A DNA stretch of 64,000 bases from VRUE01 sp963725085 (GTDB lineage: Bacteria; Actinomycetota; Thermoleophilia; Solirubrobacterales; 70-9), in assembly GCA_963725085.1 (NCBI GenBank), contig CAVRXM010000005.1:248001-312000 (forward strand). Reading direction: 5' to 3'. The notes under the pieces were generated by a model, which worked only from the letters and a program-made list of their open reading frames with translations, was not told the origin of the DNA and made no database searches. Both the position numbers and the translations under genes were made by a program. This document shows positions 18,078-25,067 of the stretch, one piece after another. Numbering within the stretch: position 1 is the stretch's first letter; each line of letters begins with the position of its first letter.

Positions 18078-19501
18078 TCGGCCTGGAGATCCACGTCCAG
18101 CTCGCGACCAGGACGAAGATGTTCTGCGGCTGCGCGCTCTCGTTCGGCGATCAGCCGAACGTCCACACCTGCCCGGTCTGCCTCGCCCACCCGGGCGTCC
18201 TGCCGGTCCCGAACGAGGCGGCGATCCGGTACGCGTTGAAGATCGCAGCCGCACTCGAGTGCGAGGTCGCCCCGCGCTCGATCTTCCACCGCAAGAACTA
18301 CTTCTATCCCGACAACCCGAAGGCGTACCAGATCAGCCAGTACGACATTCCGCTCGCGAGCGCCGGCCGCCTCGGCGGGGTCCGGATCCATCGCGCCCAT
18401 CTCGAGGAGGACGCGGCGAAGATGATCCACCTCGGCGGCTCGGGCCGGATCCATGGGTCCGGCTCCTCTCTCGTCGACTTCAACCGCGGCGGCACCCCGC
18501 TGGTCGAGATCGTCACCGAGCCCGACCTCCGCGGCGCTGCCGAGGCGGCCGAGTGGGCGCGTCTGCTGCGGACCACGGTGCGCCAGCTCGACGTCTCCGA
18601 CGTCAACATGGAGGAGGGGAGCCTGCGGGTCGACGCCAATGTCTCGGTCCGCCCGGCCGGGAGCGAGGAGCTCGGGACCAAGACCGAGCTCAAGAACATG
18701 AACAGCTTCCGCTTCCTCGAGCGCGGGATCGAGGCCGAGCTCGCCCGCCAGCGCGACCTGGTCGTGGCGGGGGAGAAGGTGGTCCAGGAGACGCTCCACT
18801 TCGACCCGACGGACGGCAGCCTGACGCCGCTGCGGTCGAAGGAGGAGGCGCACGACTACCGCTACCTCCCGGAGCCCGACCTGGTGCCGCTGGCGCCGAC
18901 GGAGGAGATGCTCCGCGAGGCGCGCGAGTCGCTGCCCGAGCTGCCGGAGGCGCGGACCGAGCGCTACCGGGAGGAGATGGGCGTCGCCGCCGACACCGCC
19001 GCCCTCCTCGCCGGCGATCCCGACACCGCCGAGTACTTCGAGCGGGCCGCCGCCGAGGCCGAGGAGGTCGAGCCGCGGGTGATCGCCAACTGGGTGACCG
19101 GCGAGCTGGCGGCGGCGCTGCGCCAGACGGGTGACGGCGACGCCGCGGGCTCGAAGGTCGAGCCGGCGGCGCTGGCGGCGCTGGCGAGGATGGTCCAGGG
19201 GAAGGAGATCACCCACGGCAGCGCCAAGACCGTCCTCGCCGCCCTCGTCGAGGAGGGCGGCGACCCGGGTGCGATCGTCGAGCGCGAGGGCCTCGGCCAG
19301 ACCGACTCGAGCGAGCTCGACGGGGTCGTCGCCGCCGCGATCGAGGCCAACCCCGATGCCGTCGAACAGATCCGCAGCGGCAACAGAAAGGCGATCGGGG
19401 CGATCGTCGGCGCCGTCATGCGCGAGACCCAGGGACGGGCCGACGGAGGCGAGGTCAACCGCCTGATCATGGAGAAGATCGGCGCCAAGAGCGACAATTG
19501 A
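18056..19501 (+). CDS. gatB: Asp-tRNA(Asn)/Glu-tRNA(Gln) amidotransferase subunit B
   Basis: GatB binds and phosphorylates the mischarged tRNA end. The 481-residue protein opens LEAVIGLEIHVQLATRTKMF and has the zinc-site cysteines FCGC and HTCPVCLAHPG, the GatB signature YFYPDNPKAYQISQYDIP, EEDAAKMIH, SLVDFNRGGTPLVEIV and the C-terminal YqeY-like tail with AIGAIVGAVMRETQGRAD. The start is a GTG inside the 3' end of gatA. Confidence 0.95.
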   Translation: MPELEAVIGLEIHVQLATRTKMFCGCALSFGDQPNVHTCPVCLAHPGVLPVPNEAAIRYALKIAAALECEVAPRSIFHRKNYFYPDNPKAYQISQYDIPLASAGRLGGVRIHRAHLEEDAAKMIHLGGSGRIHGSGSSLVDFNRGGTPLVEIVTEPDLRGAAEAAEWARLLRTTVRQLDVSDVNMEEGSLRVDANVSVRPAGSEELGTKTELKNMNSFRFLERGIEAELARQRDLVVAGEKVVQETLHFDPTDGSLTPLRSKEEAHDYRYLPEPDLVPLAPTEEMLREARESLPELPEARTERYREEMGVAADTAALLAGDPDTAEYFERAAAEAEEVEPRVIANWVTGELAAALRQTGDGDAAGSKVEPAALAALARMVQGKEITHGSAKTVLAALVEEGGDPGAIVEREGLGQTDSSELDGVVAAAIEANPDAVEQIRSGNRKAIGAIVGAVMRETQGRADGGEVNRLIMEKIGAKSDN

Positions 19502-19504
19502 GGC

Positions 19505-19783
19505 GTGGAGTACCTCGTCATCGCCTTCTCCTTCGGCCTCGCCACCGGGATCATCGGCCGTGGCAAGGGCAGTTCGTTCTGGGTATGGCTCGTGATCGGC
19601 ACCGTCGTGCCCCTGCTCGGCCTGATCGCGGTGATCCTCTACCGCACCGAGAAGAACGAACCCGAACGGCAGTGCCCCACCTGCCACAAGGCGGTCAAGC
19701 TCTACGTCCAGGTCTGCCCGCGCTGCGGCACCGACCTCTACCTGCCGGACCCGGAGGCCGTCCGCCACCCCGGCGTCGAATAA
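19505..19783 (+). CDS. Small membrane protein with C-terminal zinc ribbon
   Basis: The 92-residue product begins with two hydrophobic segments (YLVIAFSFGLATGIIG, VWLVIGTVVPLLGLIAVIL) and ends with a CPTCHKAVKLYVQVCPRCG zinc ribbon. This arrangement of a membrane anchor with a cytoplasmic ribbon occurs in many bacteria without a fixed function. The GTG start is three bases after the gatB stop, so it is probably the last gene of the gatCAB operon. A long hairpin repeat follows its stop codon. Confidence 0.65.
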   Translation: MEYLVIAFSFGLATGIIGRGKGSSFWVWLVIGTVVPLLGLIAVILYRTEKNEPERQCPTCHKAVKLYVQVCPRCGTDLYLPDPEAVRHPGVE

Positions 19784-19876
19784 GCCGCCGCCTCCTCTGC
19801 TCCCGCTCGGGCCAGAGGAAACAGAGATGGACTGGCCCTCGCTCCCGCGTCCGGGCGGCGGCTTGAGGAGGCGGCG
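19784..19876 (-). repeat. Full-length GC-rich hairpin repeat, intergenic copy
   Basis: Begins at the base after the TAA of the zinc-ribbon gene and runs to 10 bases before the convergent glycosyltransferase stop. Outer arms GCCGCCGCCTCCTC and GAGGAGGCGGCG are complementary; an inner stem GGGCCAG/CTGGCCC encloses AGGAAACAGAGATGGA. It matches the copy at 21757 with three substitutions and one small indel over about 80 bases. Position suggests a bidirectional terminator, but the other copies show that this is not its only setting. Confidence 0.8.
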
Positions 19877-19885
19877 ATTTATTTC

Positions 19886-20953
19886 TTACCGAAGCCAGGT
19901 GCGGACGATGGCGTTGGCGAAGCCGACCCCGTAGCGGACGACCGCCGGCTTCTTCGAGTGGCCGTGAAGGCGCTGCTCGACGGTGACCGGAACCTCCCGC
20001 GCCGGCACCCCGCGCTTGATCGCCTCGATCATGAACTCGGAGGTGTGGAACTGCTCCTGGCGGAGGACGAGCTGGGGGAGGACGGTGGTGCGGACAGCCC
20101 GGTACCCGTTCGAGCAGTCGGTGACATGGGTGCGGGTGATCAGCGAGACGAGGCGGTTGAAGAAGACGATCCCCATCTCGCGGGCGAGATGGTTGCGCTC
20201 GGCGTCGCCGAGGACCCGCGAGCCGTGGGCGACGTCGACCTCGCCGTCGAGGACGGGCTGCACCAGCCGCTCCATCTGCGACGGCAGGTGCTGGCCGTCG
20301 GCGTCGAGGGTGACGACGATCTCGGCTCCCGACTCGACCATCAGGCGGTATCCGGTCCGCAGCGCGGCCCCGCCGCCGCGGTTGATGACGTGGCGGGCGA
20401 CGAGGGCGCCGTGTCGGGCGGCGGCCTCGGCGGTCCCGTCGCGGGAGCCGTCGTCGACAACCAGCACCGCGGTCTCGACACCGCAGACCTCGGTCGGGAT
20501 CCGGTCGAGGACGTAGCCGATGTTCTCGGCCTCGTTGTACGCGGGGACGACCACGGCGATCCTGCCGCGGAAGCGCTCGGGTAGCGCCGCCTGGCGGAAC
20601 TCCTCCCAGGCCAGCCCCTCGAGCACGGCGGAGAGCTGGCGAGAGTTGCGGGCCGCCTGCGAGAGCGCGCGGAGGATCAGCAGGAAGAGGACGAAGATCG
20701 CGAACACGGCGAGGCCGAGGATCCGGCCGCCGTTTCCCTTTTCGAACGAGAAGGCCGAGAGCAGGGCGTCGGTGATTTCGGTGCCGGAGACGAGCGCCAG
20801 GCCGAGGCCGGTGAGAAGCAGGATCAGGACGTCGGCGTTGCGCAGCGATCGGCGGCGGATGACCGCGTAGCCGACGAGGGCCGCGCCCAGCACCAGGCCG
20901 GCGACGCGGAGCGCCGTCAGCTCTGAGGGGAAGACGTCTGCTGTCGGGACCAT
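19886..20953 (-). CDS. Membrane glycosyltransferase: DUF2304-like helices fused to a GT2 domain
   Basis: The first 110 residues hold three hydrophobic helices (LRVAGLVLGAALVGYAVI, ADVLILLLTGLGLALVSG, LGLAVFAIFVLFLLILRAL), the DUF2304 pattern. The rest is a family 2 transferase of the dolichyl-phosphate-mannose-synthase type: IAVVVPAYNEAENI, VLVVDDGSRDGT and the metal-binding VTLDADGQHLP. Such enzymes usually load a sugar onto polyprenyl phosphate for later use by GT-C transferases, and two such genes lie just upstream on the same strand. The ATG at 20953 overlaps the preceding gene by 37 bases. The fusion is seen in the sequence; the lipid-sugar role is inference from family and context. Confidence 0.8.
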   Translation of the reverse strand: MVPTADVFPSELTALRVAGLVLGAALVGYAVIRRRSLRNADVLILLLTGLGLALVSGTEITDALLSAFSFEKGNGGRILGLAVFAIFVLFLLILRALSQAARNSRQLSAVLEGLAWEEFRQAALPERFRGRIAVVVPAYNEAENIGYVLDRIPTEVCGVETAVLVVDDGSRDGTAEAAARHGALVARHVINRGGGAALRTGYRLMVESGAEIVVTLDADGQHLPSQMERLVQPVLDGEVDVAHGSRVLGDAERNHLAREMGIVFFNRLVSLITRTHVTDCSNGYRAVRTTVLPQLVLRQEQFHTSEFMIEAIKRGVPAREVPVTVEQRLHGHSKKPAVVRYGVGFANAIVRTWLR

Positions 20954-22347
20954 CGCCCGGAGGAGGATAGGGCGGCACCCGCCCAGGCCAGGGTCACGCC
21001 GGCAAGCGGAAAGACCAGTGTCATCAGGGCCTCGTTGCGGCGCGAGGCCGCCAGGGTCGCGGCCCCGACTGCGGTGACGAGGACGATCGGGGTCGCCATC
21101 ACGACCAGCTCCCACCAGCGCCGGCGCGCCCCGAGCACGATCAGGCCGCCGAGCCCGAGGGCGACGATCAGGACCTGGACGACCCTGCCGGCGGTCGCGG
21201 CCATCGCTTCGCCGACGCCGCCGCTCCACATCCGCCAGACCTTGCGCGCGGTCATCGCCGCATACCCCCACGGGTCTTCGGAGAAGTACTTGGAGAAGTC
21301 TTCCTTCCCGACCTTGCCGAGCGCCTGGTCACGGGCCAGGCCCGGATGCCGTTCGGCGACCCGGTCGAAGAGCGGCGTCGGGTTGACCCTTTCGAGGGCC
21401 TCCGAGCCAGGCGCGAGGTCGCGATGCCGGTAGCGCTTGACGAGAATCGCCTTCGCCCGTTGGTATTCGCCGTCGGCCGGGAGCAGCGTCCCGACGTAGA
21501 GCGCCTTGCCGCCGCCGGTGCTGATCGGGACGGCGCGGTCGAGGGTGACGATGTTGTGGACCGTCCAGGGGACGATCGGGACCACGATCGCGACCAAGAA
21601 GGCCGCCGTCGCGACGGCGCCAGCCGGCAAGCCACGATCGCGAATGACCCGAATCGCCGCCAGGGCGGCGAACGCGATCCCGACGAGCAGATACTCGGGC
21701 CGGATCAGCGCGGTGAGGCCGAAGAGCAAGCCGCTCAGGGCATACATCCAGATAAGGCCGCCGCCTCCTCTGCTCCCGTTCGGGCCAGAAGAAACAGAGA
21801 TGGACTGGCCCTCACTCCCGCGTCCGGGGGCGGCGGGCGGACCCTGAGCCGCGAGGAATACGAGCACTGCCAGCGGCAGGGTCAGCATCGCCGGCGGCTC
21901 GCTGTAGAGGGCGCCGGTCGAGTGGATGAACGGCGGGTAGACGGCAACGCCGAGGGCGCCGATCAGCCCCGCCGGGGCGCAGTTGAGCCGGCGGCCGAGC
22001 AGATAGACGACGACGATCGTCGCCAGTCCGAGCAACATCTCGACGATCCGCGCCGTCCCTTCGCGTGCCCCACCGGTCGCGTAGAAGGACGCTGCGTAGA
22101 GGAGCGGCGCCCCCGGCGACCAGTCGCTCGCATCGTCGAATTCGGGACCGCCGTAGGTCCCTTCCTCATACAGAGACTTGGCGAGCGCGTAGTAGGCGTG
22201 GGCGTCGTCGCCGGGGGTCGGCAGCGGTTCGACGACCCGGTAGGCGCGGAGACCGAACCCGAGCGCGAGGATCAGGGCCAGCAGGACAAGGGTGGTCCGC
22301 CCGTGTCGGTCCGGCAGCGCGCGCGCCCAGTTGATCAGGCGTTCCAT
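20917..22347 (-). CDS. GT-C (ArnT/PMT-like) membrane glycosyltransferase carrying an in-frame repeat insertion
   Basis: The 476-residue multi-pass protein has the GT-C layout: first helix (LVLLALILALGFGLRAY), an outer loop with the acidic pair PGDDAHAYYALA, GLIGALGVAVYPP and about ten further helices, ending in a long outer loop. GT-C enzymes take a sugar from a polyprenyl-phosphate carrier. Between LVFLAAQG and LIWMYALSG there is a hydrophilic insert of about 28 residues (PPAAPGRGSEGQSISV...) encoded by the repeat at 21757-21837; the paralogue at 22360 lacks it. The insert keeps the frame open and should sit in a loop between helices. Operon with the neighbours on both sides. Confidence 0.8.
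   Translation of the reverse strand: MERLINWARALPDRHGRTTLVLLALILALGFGLRAYRVVEPLPTPGDDAHAYYALAKSLYEEGTYGGPEFDDASDWSPGAPLLYAASFYATGGAREGTARIVEMLLGLATIVVVYLLGRRLNCAPAGLIGALGVAVYPPFIHSTGALYSEPPAMLTLPLAVLVFLAAQGPPAAPGRGSEGQSISVSSGPNGSRGGGGLIWMYALSGLLFGLTALIRPEYLLVGIAFAALAAIRVIRDRGLPAGAVATAAFLVAIVVPIVPWTVHNIVTLDRAVPISTGGGKALYVGTLLPADGEYQRAKAILVKRYRHRDLAPGSEALERVNPTPLFDRVAERHPGLARDQALGKVGKEDFSKYFSEDPWGYAAMTARKVWRMWSGGVGEAMAATAGRVVQVLIVALGLGGLIVLGARRRWWELVVMATPIVLVTAVGAATLAASRRNEALMTLVFPLAGVTLAWAGAALSSSGRWSRQQTSSPQS
21757..21837 (-). repeat. Full-length repeat copy inside a coding sequence
   Basis: About 80 bases nearly identical to 19784-19862, here inside the GT-C gene and read on its sense strand without a stop codon. 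Arms GCCGCCGCC and GGCGG and the inner stem GGGCCAG/CTGGCCC are kept. Related copies occur in sense orientation upstream of ilvB, leuC, leuB and tyrS. Confidence 0.85.
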
Positions 22348-22359
22348 CGTCGCGCCAGG

Positions 22360-23628
22360 CTATCCGCGCAGAAGACGGCTCCGACTCCGGCGAGCGAGGC
22401 GAGTGAGCGGCAGCAGCACCAGAGATCGCCTCGGGGTCGCGACGAGGAGCAGGCTGATCGCGGTGATCGAGACGAGGACGGTCAGGATCGGGACCACGTC
22501 CCAGCGGCGGCGCGCGAGGAGGAAGACGAGGCCGGCCAGCCCGAACCCGAGCAGCGCCCAGTTGAGGATCTCCCAGGCCGGCCTTCGCATCACCTCACGC
22601 GGGCCATGCCCCCACGTCCGCCACAGCTTGGCGGCGAGGAAGCCCGCGTAGGAGACCGGCCGGTCGGTGAGGTCTTCCCCGAGGCGTTCGCGCCCCATCC
22701 GCGCCAGCGCCCGGTCGGTTTCGAGCTCCGGGTAGCGCTGTTCGGCCAGCGCCGCGAGGATCTGCTCGAGGCGAACCTTGGCAAGGACGGCTTCGAGCCC
22801 GGCGCCGGGGCCGACGTTTTCGGCCGCCAGCCTCCGGGTCAGTCCGGGGTGTCGTTCGAGGACCTCGCGCCCGACTCGTTCCGGGTCGCCGCCGGAGGGC
22901 ATGTAGGAGCCGGCGAACAGGACCTGGCCGCCGCCGGTCGAGATCGGGACGAGGCGGTCGAGGACGACCGCGTTGCGGACCGTCCAGGGGGCGACGGCGA
23001 GGACGACTCCGGCCAGCAGCACGGCGGCCTGGGCGAGCGGGCGCCTCCACTCGACCCCGATCCCGCGGGCGAAGACGACGGCTGCGACGACGATCGCGAC
23101 CCCGAGGTACTCGGGGCGGGTGAGGGAGAGCAGGCCGAGCAGCGCACCCGCCAGCGCCCATCGCAGCAATCCCCCGCCGTCGCCGGCCCAGAGCACGGCG
23201 AGGATCGCGCCCGCGAGCAGCGTCGTCGCCAGCGGCTCGGACATCAGCATCCCTCCGTACTCGAGCAGCGCCGGGTAGATCGCGACCGCGGCGGCGCCGA
23301 TCAGTCCCGCGGCCGGGCCGGAGAGCCGGCGGCCGATCAGGAAGGTGATGAGGATCGCGAGCGATCCGATCAGAGCGAGGAGGATTCGAGCGAGGCGTTC
23401 GTGGACGCCGCCGGAGAGCCGGTAGACGGTGGAGACGAGCAGCGGCAGGCCGGGGGAGTAGTTGGTCGAGGGCTGAGTCGCGGTCTCGCCGACGGTGAAG
23501 CCCTCTCCGTGGTCGAGGTTGGCGGCGATCCGCGCGTAGGCGACCGCGTCGTAGACGGGCTCGCGGCCCTCCCACGCATAATCGAGCCGCAGGCCCAGGC
23601 CGAGCAGCAGGATCGCCACCAATGCCAT
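22360..23628 (-). CDS. GT-C-type membrane glycosyltransferase, paralogue of the gene at 20917
   Basis: A 422-residue multi-pass protein with the same plan as its downstream neighbour: LVAILLLGLGLRL, an outer loop with YDAVAYARIAANL, ATQPSTNYSPGLPLL, IGAAAVAIYPALLEYGG, and the shared motif RNAVVLDRLVPISTGGGQVLF. The donor-binding acid in the first loop is a single Asp here (VYDAV) against a DD pair in the paralogue, so donor use may differ. ATG 23628 and GTG 23646 are both possible starts. It is divergent from sqdB and probably the first gene of the three-gene glycosyltransferase operon. Confidence 0.75.
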   Translation of the reverse strand: MALVAILLLGLGLRLDYAWEGREPVYDAVAYARIAANLDHGEGFTVGETATQPSTNYSPGLPLLVSTVYRLSGGVHERLARILLALIGSLAILITFLIGRRLSGPAAGLIGAAAVAIYPALLEYGGMLMSEPLATTLLAGAILAVLWAGDGGGLLRWALAGALLGLLSLTRPEYLGVAIVVAAVVFARGIGVEWRRPLAQAAVLLAGVVLAVAPWTVRNAVVLDRLVPISTGGGQVLFAGSYMPSGGDPERVGREVLERHPGLTRRLAAENVGPGAGLEAVLAKVRLEQILAALAEQRYPELETDRALARMGRERLGEDLTDRPVSYAGFLAAKLWRTWGHGPREVMRRPAWEILNWALLGFGLAGLVFLLARRRWDVVPILTVLVSITAISLLLVATPRRSLVLLPLTRLARRSRSRLLRG

Positions 23629-23793
23629 CGACCGCGCAGCGCCCACGGTTGTGATGCTATGTCGCCCATCTCCGCTACCCTGCCGCGACCTATGGGCATA
23701 TCCCAAAACCCCCGCGCACGCCTGGCGGCGGCGGACACTGCGCGGTGCGGCGTCCTCAGTCGGCCGAATGAACGCGGGTCTTCGGATAGGCCC

Positions 23794-24969
23794 ATGCGCG
23801 TTCTCATCCTTGGTGGCGACGGCTACCTGGGCTGGCCCACCGCCCTGAGGTTCTCAGCCCGCGGCCACGAGGTGTCCGTCGTCGACAACTTCTCGCGCCG
23901 CCGCTGGCACCGCGAACACGGCACCGACACGCTGACCCCGATCAGCGACCTCGACGCGCGGATCGAGGCCTGGCGCGAGCTGAGCGGCGAGACGATCCGC
24001 TCCTACGTCGGCGCCGTCGAGGACGGCGACTTCCTCGAGGAGGTGGTCGCCGAGACCCGGCCCGAGGCCGTCGTCCACTACGGCGAGCAGCCCTCGGCCC
24101 CCTACTCGATGATGTCGCGCGAGCGCGCGGTCGAGACCCAGCACACGAACGTGATCGGGACCCTCAACCTGCTCTTCTCCCTCCGCGACCACGTCCCCGA
24201 GTGCCATCTGGTCAAGCTCGGGACGATGGGCGAGTACGGGACTCCGAACATCGACATCGAGGAGGGGTTCATCGAGATCGAGCACAAGGGGCGGACCGAC
24301 ACGCTGCCGTTCCCGAAGCTGCCGGGCTCGCTCTACCACTGCTCGAAGGTCCACGACTCGACCAACGTCCATTTCGCCTGCCGGATCTGGGGGCTGCGCG
24401 CGACCGACCTCAACCAGGGCGTCGTCTACGGGATCGAGACCGAGGAGACCGCCCGCGAGGAGCGCCTGATCACCCGCTTCGACTACGACGAGATCTTCGG
24501 CACGGTGCTGAACCGCTTCTGCGTCCAGGCGGTGATCGGCCACCCGCTGACCGTCTATGGCTCGGGCGGCCAGACCCGCGGCTTCCTCAACATCCGCGAC
24601 ACCCTGCGCTGCGTCGAGCTCGCGGTCGAGAACCCGGCCGAGCGCGGCGAGTTCCGCGTCTTCAACCAGTTCACCGAGCAGTTCTCGGTCGGAGAGCTGG
24701 CGGAGCTGGTCAAGGCCGCCGGCGAGCACCTCGGCTACACGGTCGAGGTCAACCATGTTGAGAATCCGCGGGTCGAGCTCGAGGACCACTACTACAACGC
24801 GACCCACACCAAGCTGCTCGATCTTGGCCTCGAGCCGACCCTCCTCGGCGAGGAGCTGGTCGAGTCGATGCTGCACGCGATCGAGCGTTACAAGGATCGG
24901 GTGATCGAGAGCTCGATCGACCCGCACACCCGCTGGAACCCGCTGAAATCCCCTGCTGGCCGCGCATAG
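23794..24969 (+). CDS. sqdB: UDP-sulfoquinovose synthase (SQD1/SqdB)
   Basis: SqdB joins sulfite to UDP-glucose to give UDP-sulfoquinovose, the head-group donor for sulfolipid. The 391-residue protein is strongly like plant SQD1: VLILGGDGYLGWPTAL, a DTLTPI segment, HYGEQPSAPYSMM, LVKLGTMGEYGTPNIDIEEG with Thr144 and Glu146, the Tyr181-x3-Lys185 catalytic pair in LYHCSKVHDS, ATDLNQGVVYG, FGTVLNRFCVQAVIGHPLTV and EFRVFNQFTEQFSV. These let me distinguish it from ordinary sugar epimerases. No sulfolipid synthase (SqdX) is next to it; three membrane glycosyltransferases are. I chose the ATG at 23794 to match the family start; the open frame runs much further upstream. Confidence 0.92.
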   Translation: MRVLILGGDGYLGWPTALRFSARGHEVSVVDNFSRRRWHREHGTDTLTPISDLDARIEAWRELSGETIRSYVGAVEDGDFLEEVVAETRPEAVVHYGEQPSAPYSMMSRERAVETQHTNVIGTLNLLFSLRDHVPECHLVKLGTMGEYGTPNIDIEEGFIEIEHKGRTDTLPFPKLPGSLYHCSKVHDSTNVHFACRIWGLRATDLNQGVVYGIETEETAREERLITRFDYDEIFGTVLNRFCVQAVIGHPLTVYGSGGQTRGFLNIRDTLRCVELAVENPAERGEFRVFNQFTEQFSVGELAELVKAAGEHLGYTVEVNHVENPRVELEDHYYNATHTKLLDLGLEPTLLGEELVESMLHAIERYKDRVIESSIDPHTRWNPLKSPAGRA

Positions 24970-24977
24970 CCCGCTGG

Positions 24978-24983
24978 TAGCAT
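24978..24983 (+). promoter_or_regulatory. Putative -10 element for ilvBN
   Basis: TAGCAT fits the TANNNT actinobacterial -10. It lies nine bases after the sqdB stop and ten bases before an ATG that opens a tiny upstream frame. The same hexamer precedes the matching element upstream of tyrS. Confidence 0.4.
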
Positions 24984-24993
24984 CGGCAGTCCG

Positions 24994-25067
24994 ATGAGCG
25001 CGGAGCGAGCCCAATGAGGCATATCTGGTTCTTCGTGCAGCGAGCGAAGCGCGAGGTCGTGGAATGA
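24994..25067 (+). promoter_or_regulatory. Leader of ilvB: repeat copy with two overlapping tiny reading frames
   Basis: Two short frames are linked by ATGA overlaps: 24994-25017 encodes MSAERAQ, 25014-25067 encodes MRHIWFFVQRAKREVVE, and its stop overlaps the ilvB start codon. The DNA from 25021 on (ATCTGGTTCTTC, then GCAGCGAGCGAAGCGCGAG) matches the leaders of leuB and tyrS at 27-28 of 33 positions, but the reading frames differ between copies, so the conserved thing seems to be nucleic acid and not peptide. The peptides are not rich in Ile, Leu or Val. Confidence 0.5.

Noticed and set aside
21346..24969. A plus-strand open frame of about 1200 codons running from inside the GT-C genes to the end of sqdB
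   Set aside because: Only the last 391 codons (sqdB) look like a protein. The rest is rich in Arg, Pro, Asp and Gln and is the antisense shadow of the high-GC GT-C genes.
24994..25067. ilvB leader as a T-box or classical Ile/Val/Leu attenuator
   Set aside because: No T-box consensus (such as the AGGGTGGNACCGCG-type block) and no run of branched-chain codons in the tiny frames.
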